DNA from: Desulfovermiculus halophilus DSM 18834
GTDB lineage: Bacteria > Desulfobacterota > Desulfovibrionia > Desulfovibrionales > Desulfothermaceae
Length of the DNA stretch: 45,840 bases
Assembly: GCF_000620765.1 (NCBI RefSeq)
Contig: NZ_JIAK01000024.1
Location: 1-45,840 of the forward strand
Direction: 5' to 3'
Translations under genes and position numbers: made by a program
In this document: piece by piece, positions 26,336 through 34,556 of the stretch
Layout: each line of letters starts with the position of its first letter
Position numbering within the stretch: position 1 is the first letter of the stretch
Notes under the pieces: generated by a model
Told to the model about the DNA's origin: nothing
Database searches by the model: none
What the model saw: only the letters and a program-made list of their open reading frames with translations

Positions 26336-27451
26336 TCAACCCTTCAGCCGCACCTGTGGCCGGCCCAGCTCCTGCCGGTTGTCCTCAGCCCTGGACTTTT
26401 TGTGCTCGGTCCAGCTCAGGGCAGCCTTAAAGGCCTGGGTGGCGTACTTGGGGTTGTTTCGATGATCGAAATCCTCCAGGGCTTCGCCCCTGGCATCGGC
26501 CAGGATGGCCCGGCCCAGGGGAGTCCGGGCCAGGACCGTGGTCCAGCCCTCATCCGCACCCAGTCCCCCGAAGGACAGGTCCGCGTACTCGGCCGTATAG
26601 TCCGGACAATAGCGGCAGGCCACCCGCTTCATGAAGTCCAGCTCATCGAGATTGATGCATCGCACCTCCCCGGACTGCAGATGGACCTGAAAGCTGTCCT
26701 TGATATTCATCTTGCGCACATCGTCCCAGCTGAATCCTCCGATCTCGGCCAGCTTCTCCCGTTGCTCCGGTCCGAAGATGAAGTTTCCGGAACAGAAAAG
26801 GCCCAGGCAGTAGGCAATGGACTCGGAAGGGACGATCTCCATGGCCTGCATCTTGCGCACGGACTTGATCTGACAGGGGGTGCCCACAAAGGCCACCCGG
26901 CGCAGTCCTTTGGACAGGACCGGCTGCAGCTCCTCGATGGAGGCATAGGTCAGATAGCGGTCTGAAAAACGCTTCATGCCATGGGAGGTATCGATGTGAA
27001 AGCCCGAAGAATCCAATATCTCTTGGCGGGTAAGGGCCAGAAAGGGTTCGCGCTGGAAGGGGTTGACCTGCCTGGTCACGATGGCCCCGTCGATCCGGCC
27101 GCTGTCAAAGAGATGGGTCAACAGCGCGGTCACCGCCCCTCCGTCAGTGGCCTGCTCCCTGATCCGCGGGTCACAGGCCCGCAGGACACTGGTTTCAATG
27201 ACCCGGCCCATGGGGGCGCTCCAGGTCACCAAGCGCTTGGTTTCCTCTTCAAACTCGTTGATCTCCGGGCAGATGGCGTAGCACAGGCCGCACTCGATGC
27301 ATTTTTCCATATCTGCATACTGGGGCTTGCCTTCCGCATCCAGCTCCAGGGCCCCGTAATTGATGGCCGTGCAGAACGTGACGCAGCCTCCGCAGCGGTG
27401 GCACAGGCCAGGCTTCTGCACTTCCTGGACAAGGTGAAAAAAGGTCTTCAT
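26336..27451 (-). CDS. FrhB/FdhB-like iron-sulfur flavoprotein
   Basis: A 371-residue protein of the coenzyme F420 hydrogenase/dehydrogenase beta subunit family. Two ferredoxin-type clusters are near the N-terminus (CHRCGGCVTFC, residues ~17-27, and CIECGLCYAICP). The FrhB core follows with DGGAVTALLTHLFDSG, the flavin/F420 region FVGTPCQIKSVRKMQ, and a C-terminal cluster motif RVACRYCPDYTAEYADLSFGGLG. Members oxidise or reduce F420, or another carrier in organisms without F420, so here it may link the Hdr/Mvh complex to ferredoxin, NAD(P)H or an unknown cofactor. Its ATG overlaps the mvhD stop by one base (TAATG), so the two are translationally coupled. Confidence 0.88.
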   Translation of the reverse strand: MKTFFHLVQEVQKPGLCHRCGGCVTFCTAINYGALELDAEGKPQYADMEKCIECGLCYAICPEINEFEEETKRLVTWSAPMGRVIETSVLRACDPRIREQATDGGAVTALLTHLFDSGRIDGAIVTRQVNPFQREPFLALTRQEILDSSGFHIDTSHGMKRFSDRYLTYASIEELQPVLSKGLRRVAFVGTPCQIKSVRKMQAMEIVPSESIAYCLGLFCSGNFIFGPEQREKLAEIGGFSWDDVRKMNIKDSFQVHLQSGEVRCINLDELDFMKRVACRYCPDYTAEYADLSFGGLGADEGWTTVLARTPLGRAILADARGEALEDFDHRNNPKYATQAFKAALSWTEHKKSRAEDNRQELGRPQVRLKG

Positions 27452-27885
27452 TACGCAGCCTCCTTCTGCCGGTCCTTTTTCAAGGGGTTGGGCCCCAGGG
27501 AGCGGATGGTTTCCGTAAACCTGGTCACCACCTCCGCAAACCGAGAGGCTTCGGCTGAAGAGACCCATTCAATGGCCGCCCGCTGGGGGTCGATGCCCTG
27601 CTCGGCCAGAACAAGGGGAAGAATCTCTGCCCGGGCCAATGCTTTGTGATTACCGTCCAGGTAATGGCATTCACCCAGGTGTCAGCCCATGACAATGACC
27701 CCGTCAGCTCCCTTGCTCAGGGCTTCCGCGACCATTGAGGGGGGGACCATCCCTGAGCACATGACCCGGATGGGCCGCATGTTCGGGGGATACTGCATGC
27801 GGGAAACCCCGGCCAGGTCCCCTCCGGCATACGCGCACCAGTTGCACAGAAAACCGATGATCACCGGTTCGAATGTGTCGTCCAT
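27451..27885 (-). CDS. mvhD: MvhD electron-transfer subunit, selenoprotein
   Basis: The [2Fe-2S] protein that passes electrons from MvhAG to HdrA. The 144-residue frame reads EPVIIGFLCNWCAYAGGDLA at the start, RVMCSGMVPPSMVAEAL in the middle, then DGVIVMG-U-HLGECHYL. The in-frame TGA at 27682-27684 is codon 68, where the family has Cys in GCHxGxCHY. After the TGA the reading frame continues for 76 codons with a normal MvhD ending (LVLAEQGIDPQRAAIEWVSS). A hairpin with the same loop as in mvhA starts 16 bases after the TGA. A 227-base gap with a microsatellite lies between this gene and hdrA. Confidence 0.93.
27649..27665 (-). promoter_or_regulatory. Candidate SECIS hairpin in mvhD
   Basis: On the mRNA, AUUACC-UGGAC-GGUAAU, a 6-bp perfect stem with a five-base loop, starting 16 bases after the UGA. 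Compared with mvhA, two stem pairs differ (U-A to C-G, A-U to G-C) and pairing is kept. Confidence 0.75.
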
Positions 27886-28005
27886 ACATAGCTCCCTGCT
27901 GTATTTTTATGAACTTCAGGGTCCAATGTTCCAGGTTCAGTATCGAGAACTCTTGAATCTGCAACTATAGAGAAAGCCCGCTTTCACGGTCTTCTTTCCT
28001 CATAC

Positions 28006-28112
28006 TTCTGCCCTCTGTCTTCTGCCTTCGGTCTTCGGTCTTCTGTCCTCTGACCTCTGACCTCTGTCTTCTGTCTTCTGTCCTCTGTCTTCTGTCTTCA
28101 GTCCTCTGTCTT
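28006..28112. repeat. Purine/pyrimidine-strand microsatellite between hdrA and mvhD
   Basis: About 100 bases of degenerate units such as CTTCTGTCCTCTGACCTCTG on the plus strand (AGAAGACAGAGGTCAG type on the transcribed strand). It begins immediately after the hdrA stop and is noncoding. A short relative occurs at about 19215-19243. It may vary in length by slippage and change the spacing or mRNA continuity inside the operon. Confidence 0.85.
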
Positions 28113-31100
28113 CTAGACCCCGAGAGCCGCATCCACCTGGCTGCGCATCTGCTCCAGGGTGAATCCGTGGACAAGGACCCCGTCCTTGGGGCAGGTGGCC
28201 TCGCACAGCCCACAGCCTTTGCACAGCGCCTTGTCCACTGCAATCCGTCTGTGCGTTTCCCCGTTCCTGGAAACCGTTTCCAAGCTGATGGCCTGATAGG
28301 GGCAGACATCCAGGCACAGGGCGCATCCGTCGCAGTTCTCCGTAACATAGGACTTGATTGCGTCCAGCTTCATCACCGACCTGGACAAAATGACCCCGGC
28401 CCTGGAGGCCGCAGCCTTGGCCTGGGAGATGGACTCACTCAGGTTCTTGGGATAGGTGCACAGCCCGGCGACAAACAGGCCGTCCACGCTCATATCCACA
28501 GGCCGCAGCTTGGGGTGGGCCTCGTTCAGAAAGCCGTCCTGGTTCAGGCCGCACTTGTACAGACTGACCAGATCGCTGCTGTCGCTGGGCACAATGGCTG
28601 TGGCCAGGACCAGATAAGAGGCCTCAAGGCGCACTCTGTGCTGCAAAATGGAATCGAAAACCTCCACCTGCAGCTCATCCTCTCCGGCTTCCACCTGGGG
28701 CAGGTTTTCCAGGTCGTAGCGGATAAACATCACTCCCAGCCCACGGGCCTTGGTGTACAGGTCTTCGTGCCGTCCATAGGTCCGGATGTCCCGATAGAGG
28801 ACAAAGACATCCAGGTCCGGGTTGCGTTCTTTCAGGCCGATGGCCGACTGCATGGTGTGCGTGCAGCAGATGCGGCTGCAGTACATCCGTTCCGGAATCC
28901 GGGAGCCCACGCACTGGATAAAGGCCACGCCCTTGGACTGAGCGGTCTGCTCCAGATTTTCAACAAGCTGGCGGTCGAACTCCAGATGGGTCATGACCCG
29001 GCCGTCTTGCCCGTACAGATAGGATTCCGGCTTATGCTCCCGGGCCCCGGTGGCCACAACTGCCGCTCCATAGTCCAGGGTCCTGCTTTCTCCGGCCACA
29101 TCCACCTGGCTCTGGAAGCTGCCCACAGAGCCGGTTGTGGACTGCACGGATGCCTTGGTCCAGACCTGAATGTCCTGGTGGTTCTCCACCTTATGCACCA
29201 GAGACCGAACCCAGGCCGAGACGTCCTCCCCGCTCTCAGTCTGCCCCAGATGCAGGGCATTGCCGCCCAAGCTCCCGCTCTTTTCGATGAGCACCGCGGG
29301 ATAGCCCTGGTCCGCCAGTTCCAGGGCGGCGGTCATCCCGGCCGCGCCCCCGCCGATGACCAGGGCCTTTTGGGTCACGTTCACCTCCAGCTCGGAAAGG
29401 GGCTGATTGCGGGTGACCTTGGCCACCGCCATGCGGACCTGATCCTTGGCCTTGGCCGTGGCTCTTTCCGGCTCCTTCTGGTGGACCCAGGCGTTGTGGT
29501 TCCGGATATTGGCCATCTCCACCATGTAGGCGTTCAGCCCGGCCTCTTTCAGGGTGTCCTGAAACAGGGGCTCGTGGGTCCTGGGGGTGCAGGCGGCAAT
29601 CACAATCCGGTTCAGATTGTTGTCCTTGATCTTTTGGGCCAAAAGCTCCTGGGTGTCTGTGGAGCAGGTAAAGAGATTGTTCTCCACCAACTGCACATAG
29701 GGCAGGCCGCGGGCATACTCGGCCACCTCCTGCACATCCACCACCCCGGCGATGTTGATCCCGCAGGAACAGACAAAGACCCCGATCCTGGGCTCCTGCC
29801 CGCCGATCTCCATCTCCCGGGGGTAGGTCTTGTCCTGGGTCAGAGAGTTCTTGGCCGGCAAAAGGGACTTGGCCACCTCAGACGCGGCGGTGGAGGCCTG
29901 GGTCACTGACCTGGGAATGGCCATGGGGCCTTCAAAGGCCCCGGTGAGGAACACGCCGTCCACAGAGCTGGAGACCGGGGAAAATGTTCCTCCAGCCCCA
30001 AACCCGTAATGATCCAGATCAAAGCCGACGATCTGGGCCAGCTTCTTGGCGTCCTTTGCCGGTTCCAGGCCAACGGACAGGACCACCATATCATAGTGCT
30101 CCTCGTGCACGGTTCCGTCTTCGGTCACATAGTGCAGGACCGCGCCTTGGTTCTTGGGCCCGGGGAGCACGGTGTGCGGCCTGGAGCGGACGAAATCGAT
30201 GCCTTTGGACCGGGCCTCTTCATAGTAGCGTTCGAACTCCTTGCCGTGAGTCCGGATGTCCATAAAGAAGATGCGCTGCTCCGGGGCGTCCCCGTGCACA
30301 TGCTCGGCTGTGACCTGGGCCTGCTTGATGGCGTACATGCAGCACACGCTGGAGCAGTATCCGTTGGCGCAGCGGTTGGTGTTCCGCGAGCCCACGCACT
30401 GGATCCAGGCGATCTTTTCCGGCTTAGTGTTGTCCGACGGCCGCTCCAGGTGGCCCATGCACGGGCCGGAGCTGGAGAGGAGCCGTTCATACTCCAGGCT
30501 GGTCACAACGTCCGGAATCTGGTCGTAGCCGTATATGTCCATCCCAGTCGGATCATAGGGCTCAAAGCCCGGAGCCAGAATCATGGCCCCCACCTGGATG
30601 TCCACCTCCTGCTCCTGGTCCTCGAAATTGATCGCCCCGGTGGGACAGAACTTTTCGCAGGCACGGCATTTGCCCTTGGTCAGATAGATGCAGTGCTGAG
30701 GATCGATGGCGTATTTCAAAGGAACGGTCTGCCCGTATTGAATATAGGCCGCCTTGCGTTTGTTCAGGCCCATATTGAAGGCATCGTCCACCTTTTTGGG
30801 GCACTTTTCCGCGCACAGCCCGCAGGCTATGCACTTTTCCATGTCCACATAGCGGGGATGCTTTTTCACCGTGACTGTAAAATCGCCCTTTTTCCCCTGC
30901 ACATCGACCACTTCGGAAAGGGTCAAAAGCTCAATATTCAAGTGCCGACCGCACTCGACCAACTTGGGGGAGATAATTCACATGGCGCAATCGTTGGTGG
31001 GGAAGGTCTTGTCCAGTTGGGCCATGGCCCCGCCGATTCCCGGACTCTTCTCCACCATGTACACATAATATCCGCTTTCAGCCAGGTCCAGAGCGGCCTG

Positions 31101-31409
31101 GATGCCGGCCACTCCCCCGCCGACAACCATGGCCGCGCCTACAGGATTTGTGGGCATACGCACCTCGTCGTTTCCAGATTCCAGAAGGTTATAGAATGTC
31201 TCCCGCTTTTTTTCCGGAACAAATTCTTCGATCCGCTGGACCGGGATTTTTTGCCGGGCACAAAAACGGACAAAGTCTTCCAGGGCCACGAAATAGCGCT
31301 TGCCGACTGTTTGCTCAGCCGGAAGCCTGCCGCCCTTGATCCAATTCCGGACCGTATTCCGATGGACGTTTAAGGCCTGAGCCAGGGAACTCACTCGAAA
31401 CTCGATCAT
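28113..31409 (-). CDS. hdrA: HdrA-type FAD/iron-sulfur electron-bifurcating subunit with N-terminal HTH domain, selenoprotein
   Basis: A 1098-residue protein with four parts. (1) Residues 1-50 are an excisionase/MerR-like helix-turn-helix ([20 protein letters not shown], then [15 protein letters not shown]). (2) An HdrA module: FAD motif VVGGGVAG (95-102), then [14 protein letters not shown] with an in-frame TGA at 30978-30980 (codon 144) where relatives have Cys, then clusters at C193-C203 and C240-C255 and the HdrA signature C347, C352, C356, C357. (3) A second HdrA-like module with FAD motif [16 protein letters not shown] near residue 690. (4) Two C-terminal ferredoxin motifs ([24 protein letters not shown]). 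HdrA bifurcates electrons with an Mvh hydrogenase. Sequences on both sides of the TGA are in one frame, so no frameshift is needed. AAAGGA seven bases upstream fixes the start. Confidence 0.9.
30939..30957 (-). promoter_or_regulatory. Candidate SECIS hairpin in hdrA
   Basis: On the mRNA, CGAGUGC-GGUCG-GCACUUG, a 7-bp stem with one G-U pair and a five-base loop, starting 20 bases after the UGA. The GGUC in the loop recalls the SelB-contacting GGUC of E. coli fdhF. It differs from the loops in mvhD and mvhA. Confidence 0.6.
31155..31170 (-). promoter_or_regulatory. Possible internal translation start in hdrA
   Basis: ATG codon 85 (31155-31157 on the minus strand) is preceded by GAGG five bases upstream, a plausible ribosome-binding site. 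Starting here would give HdrA ([15 protein letters not shown]) without the DNA-binding domain. It coincides with where ordinary HdrA proteins begin, so it may be a relic of the fusion. Confidence 0.45.
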
Positions 31410-31420
31410 GCGCAGATCCT

Positions 31421-31472
31421 TTGTGCATATTGTGCATTTGGAAAATAACTTCATATTGTGCATTATATGCAC
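31421..31472 (-). promoter_or_regulatory. TGTGCAT repeat array upstream of hdrA, candidate operator
   Basis: Two exact copies of CATATTGTGCATT (31426-31438 and 31452-31464, 26 bases apart) and the overlapping palindrome GTGCAT-TAT-ATGCAC (31458-31472) lie between about 12 and 63 bases before the hdrA ATG. A further TGTGCAC follows at about 31478-31484. This density is far above chance and matches where a helix-turn-helix regulator, possibly HdrA's own N-terminal domain, would bind. Confidence 0.65.
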
Positions 31473-31509
31473 GATTGTGTGCACTACCCGAACACAGTGT
31501 TCTTGTCAA
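31462..31509 (-). promoter_or_regulatory. Promoter region of the hdrA operon
   Basis: A perfect TTGACA (31504-31509) and a perfect TATAAT (31462-31467) both occur on the minus strand, but 36 bases apart, too far to pair. With 17-base spacing TTGACA would meet TAGTGC (31481-31486), and TATAAT would meet CGGGTA. One of these weak pairs, or an activator-assisted promoter, is plausible. Confidence 0.4.
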
Positions 31510-31913
31510 GAACCTGACCCGGGTAATCAACTCTGGGGTATTCGTGCAGGGGGAATGAGGGCTGAGAGGAGCATGGCCTTGCGAGGCGTCCAGGTCAGCC
31601 AGGGAGATTCGAGGGGGGATTTGTCTTAAAAACTGTTATTCGTTAATAGTTGTGAGAATCCAAATCGAAATCGGGATCGCTATCGAAATCGAAAGAATGT
31701 GTCATTCGGTGCAGCAGGAACCCGCAGTTTATGGATATCGATCCCGATACCGATAGGGATTACGAACCCGAAGAAAGGAAATCACAACAATGGGTAACCA
31801 CTTTCAATCGGTATCGAAATCGTTTGTATGCTTCGTTAGGGCAAGCGTGCCTGCGCTTTGGCAGACATGTGGATTGGTAAGGAGGACGCGGTTGCCCGCA
31901 ACCGCTGTCCATT
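31510..31913. other. Repeat-rich intergenic region between the ABC transporter and the hdrA operon
   Basis: No gene is supported. The first half holds AAAACTGTTATT (about 31628) and hexamer-like runs (AAATCGAAATCGGGATCGCT, then ATCGATCCCGATACCGATAG) that could pair with one another. The second half holds dispersed repeat copy R2, listed separately. Confidence 0.6.
31791..31880. repeat. Dispersed repeat R2
   Basis: The second copy of the unit at 14459-14565: TGGGTAACCACT, one GGTATC hexamer, AAATCGTTTGTATGCTTCGT, then the core TGCCTGCGCTTTGGCAGACA (31848-31867). It ends close to the stop of the ABC permease gene and differs from R1 by hexamer number and a few bases. Confidence 0.75.
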
Positions 31914-32795
31914 CTATTCCCGCTTTTGCATGCTCACCTCCACTCTGCGGGCGGCCAGAGAACAGGCGAAGGTGAGCAGAAAGTACATCCCGGTGATCGT
32001 GATCCAGACCTCGAAAGTCAAAAAGGTTCCGGCCATGAGCTCCATTCCCTGAAATGTCAAATCCGGAACCGAGATGACTGAGACAATGGCCGAGTCCTTG
32101 ATGGTGGAGATGAACTGCCCGGTCAGAGGAGGAATGACCCGACGCACGGCCTGAGGCAGTATGACGAAACGCAACTGATCCAGGGAAGACAGCCCCAGGA
32201 CATGGCCCGCCTCCCATTGACCGCGTTCAATGGATTCAATGCCGGACCGAACGATCTCTGTAATGTAGGCGCCCTCATACAGGGCCAGGGTGCACACTGC
32301 TGCGATAAAAACCAGCATGTCGGCGGGATCAGCCCAGATCCAGGACACGATCAGCTGCATGCCTTCCGACTGCCGGCTGAGGAAATCCTGCAGGCCCAGG
32401 CTGGGCAGCAGCTGATCGCTAAAGAAGTAGTAGAAGATGAAGACCAGGACCAGGGGAGGCAGGTTACGGCTCAGCCCAACATAGGTCTGGGCCACGAGCC
32501 GCTTGAAAAGACTGGGGCTGACCCGGAACATGCCCATGACCACCCCAATGCACAGGGCCAGGAACGTGCTCCAGAAGCTGAGCCGGATGGTGGTGAACAG
32601 GCCCTGGAGAAGCACACCCGGCACCCAGTGCCCGCATTCCTGGTCCCAGCGGAGAATGAACTGGGGTATGGCCTCCCACTGCCAGGAGTAGGTCAGTCCT
32701 CCGGCCGCAATGCTGCCCAGCCATGCAAGGCCGCAAAAAACAAAGAAAAGTAGCGCTGAATCAAGCCAGGTCCAGCTGACCCCTCGGTGCCACAC
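31914..32795 (-). CDS. Polar amino-acid ABC transporter permease (second)
   Basis: A 293-residue inner-membrane permease of the His/Glu/Gln/Arg/opine family. It has an N-terminal helix (ALLFFVFCGLAWLGSIAAGG), a periplasmic segment, then TM helices beginning GLFTTIRLSFWSTFLALCIG. The EAA-like loop that docks the ATPase reads EAGHVLGLSSLDQLRFVILP-type, followed by QAVRRVIPPLTGQFI. The start codon is GTG, with GAGG and an earlier GGGAG upstream. It is the last of four transporter genes and is separated from the binding-protein gene by a hairpin. Confidence 0.92.
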   Translation of the reverse strand: MWHRGVSWTWLDSALLFFVFCGLAWLGSIAAGGLTYSWQWEAIPQFILRWDQECGHWVPGVLLQGLFTTIRLSFWSTFLALCIGVVMGMFRVSPSLFKRLVAQTYVGLSRNLPPLVLVFIFYYFFSDQLLPSLGLQDFLSRQSEGMQLIVSWIWADPADMLVFIAAVCTLALYEGAYITEIVRSGIESIERGQWEAGHVLGLSSLDQLRFVILPQAVRRVIPPLTGQFISTIKDSAIVSVISVPDLTFQGMELMAGTFLTFEVWITITGMYFLLTFACSLAARRVEVSMQKRE

Positions 32796-32806
32796 GCCTC
32801 GCTCCC

Positions 32807-32847
32807 TTACAAATCAGGGACGGATTCACGCCGTCTATGATTTGTAA
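32807..32847. repeat. Intercistronic hairpin between binding protein and second permease
   Basis: TTACAAATCA (32807-32816) pairs with TGATTTGTAA (32838-32847), and GACGG (32819-32823) with CCGTC (32831-32835), giving a 15-pair two-part stem. Such hairpins often protect the upstream binding-protein mRNA or reduce read-through into the permease. Confidence 0.7.
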
Positions 32848-32913
32848 CCTGCTGATACCAAATACCCAATAACAGATAACCAGCCTTTCAGAGGCGGTGC
32901 TGACCCCTGACCT

Positions 32914-33747
32914 CTACTGCACCCTGCTCTTCCACTCCATTGTGGTGAACCAATACTGGTGCCGACTTTTCAGCCATCCTTCGGCCTTTTTGACCCGGAT
33001 CCAATTGTTCAGGAAATTGATGAAGTCGTAGTCCCCTTTGCGTACGGCAAAGCCGATGGGCTCGGTGGTGAAGGTCTCTCCGTCCAGGGGCAGATAGAGC
33101 TGCTTTGAATACTTGATGGCCTGCTGTTCAGGCAGGGGCTGGCTGGCCACCAGGGCATGGGCCCGCTTGGTCAGCAGCTCCTGCAGGGCCTGGGCCTCGT
33201 CATCGAACAGGCGCAGCGTGGCTTTGGGCAAATGCGTCTTTGCCGACTGGGCCGCTGTGGTCCCGATCCGGGCCGCTACAGTCACCGAGGGCTTGTTGAA
33301 GTCATCCAGGCTGTCATATCCCGGGGCTACATGCCTGTTGGCCACAATGGACATTCCGGAGTGATCGTAGGGGATGCTGAAGTTCACCTTCAGGTTTCGC
33401 TGCGGACGAATGCCCATCCCGCCGATAATGATATCGAACTTCCCTGTCAGCAGGGCCGGGATGATTCCGGACCATTTGGTGGGCACAAACTCCGGCTCCA
33501 CCCCCATATCTTCAGCCAGGGCCCTGGCTACATCGATCTCAAACCCGATAAAATCGCCTTCCTTGTCCTTCATGGCCCAGGGAACAAAGGTGGAAAACCC
33601 AACCCGCAAGGCGCCCCGCTGCTGGATCTGTTCCAGGGTGCTTTCCTGGCTCAAGGCAGTCCGTACGTCCTTGGCCTGGGCCATGAAGGCCAGCCCCAGC
33701 ACCATGCATACTCCAAGTATCGTTACGCGCAGCATCCGCACAGCCAT
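32914..33747 (-). CDS. Periplasmic amino-acid-binding protein
   Basis: A 277-residue family 3 solute-binding protein that captures a polar amino acid for the adjacent transporter. A signal peptide spans residues 1-25 (LGVCMVLGLAFMAQA). The mature protein begins with LEQIQQRGALRVGFSTFVPW and has GFEIDVARALAEDMGVEPEF, the ligand-site regions IIGGMGIRPQRN and NFSIPYDHSG, and the closing NFLNNWIRVKKAEGWL, all typical. The exact ligand (Glu, Gln, Arg or other) cannot be read. GGAGGA six bases upstream fixes the start. Confidence 0.94.
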   Translation of the reverse strand: MAVRMLRVTILGVCMVLGLAFMAQAKDVRTALSQESTLEQIQQRGALRVGFSTFVPWAMKDKEGDFIGFEIDVARALAEDMGVEPEFVPTKWSGIIPALLTGKFDIIIGGMGIRPQRNLKVNFSIPYDHSGMSIVANRHVAPGYDSLDDFNKPSVTVAARIGTTAAQSAKTHLPKATLRLFDDEAQALQELLTKRAHALVASQPLPEQQAIKYSKQLYLPLDGETFTTEPIGFAVRKGDYDFINFLNNWIRVKKAEGWLKSRHQYWFTTMEWKSRVQ

Positions 33748-33763
33748 CAGTCCTCCTCCGTGC

Positions 33764-34546
33764 TTAGAGAATTTTGCTTAAAAAATGCCGGGTCCGTTCA
33801 TGGTCCGGGTGCTGAAAAAAATGCTCGGTCGGACCCTGCTCCACGATCTTTCCGTCCTCCATGAAGATGACCTGATCCCCGACCTCCCGGGCGAACCCCA
33901 TCTCATGGGTGACCACAACCATGGTCATTCCTTCCCGGGCCAAGTCCTTCATCACCTGCAGGACGTCGCCGATCATCTCCGGGTCCAGGGCCGAGGTTGC
34001 TTCGTCAAAAAGCATGACTGCCGGGCGCATGGCCAACGCCCGGGCAATAGCCGCCCGCTGCTGCTGGCCTCCGGAGAGCTGGGCTGGAAACGTATCGTAT
34101 TTATCCTCCATGCCCACTTTCTGCAAGAGACTCATGCCCAACTCTTCCGCGTGGCCGCGGCGCATTTTGCGCACCCTTTGCGGGGCGAGGGTGATATTGT
34201 CCAGGACAGTCATATGGGGAAAGAGATTGAAGGATTGAAAGACCATCCCCACCTCGGTGCGGATCAGCAAACGATTCTTGGCCTTGCGGTCCAGGGGGAT
34301 GCCGTCGATGACGATTGATCCGGCATCGATTGTCTCCAATCCGTTCAAGCAGCGAAGGAGGGTGGATTTCCCCGACCCGGAGGGCCCGATAACCACGACA
34401 ACCTCCTGTTTTTCGATCTGCATATCCACGCCGTCCAAGGCCACAACCCCGTTCGAAAAGCGCTTGCAGATCCCTGTAGCCTGGATAATTGCCTGATCTG
34501 CGTCTTTGGCCTGATGCATAATATGATGTAACTGCAATGAGTCCAT
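33764..34546 (-). CDS. Amino-acid ABC transporter ATPase
   Basis: A 260-residue GlnQ/HisP-type ATPase. Walker A is GPSGSGKST, the Q-loop is [11 protein letters not shown], the signature is LSGGQQQR, Walker B is [12 protein letters not shown], and the switch His is in [13 protein letters not shown] chose the ATG at 34546, 10 bases after the first permease's stop; an upstream frame would overlap that gene, and ATG 34519 is an alternative. The first ~25 residues before [11 protein letters not shown] are unlike the family and may be untranslated. Confidence 0.94.
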   Translation of the reverse strand: MDSLQLHHIMHQAKDADQAIIQATGICKRFSNGVVALDGVDMQIEKQEVVVVIGPSGSGKSTLLRCLNGLETIDAGSIVIDGIPLDRKAKNRLLIRTEVGMVFQSFNLFPHMTVLDNITLAPQRVRKMRRGHAEELGMSLLQKVGMEDKYDTFPAQLSGGQQQRAAIARALAMRPAVMLFDEATSALDPEMIGDVLQVMKDLAREGMTMVVVTHEMGFAREVGDQVIFMEDGKIVEQGPTEHFFQHPDHERTRHFLSKIL

Positions 34547-34556
34547 GGTTGAGTGA

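Noticed and set aside
28006-28112. A CRISPR array
   Set aside because: Units are short, degenerate and contiguous, with no unique spacers.
28167-29909. A 580-codon open frame antisense to hdrA
   Set aside because: Shadow of the real gene, with no domain and no ribosome-binding site.
30978-30980. hdrA broken by a nonsense mutation or frameshift
   Set aside because: Both sides are in the same frame, the TGA replaces a conserved Cys, and two partner genes show the same pattern, so selenocysteine is simpler.
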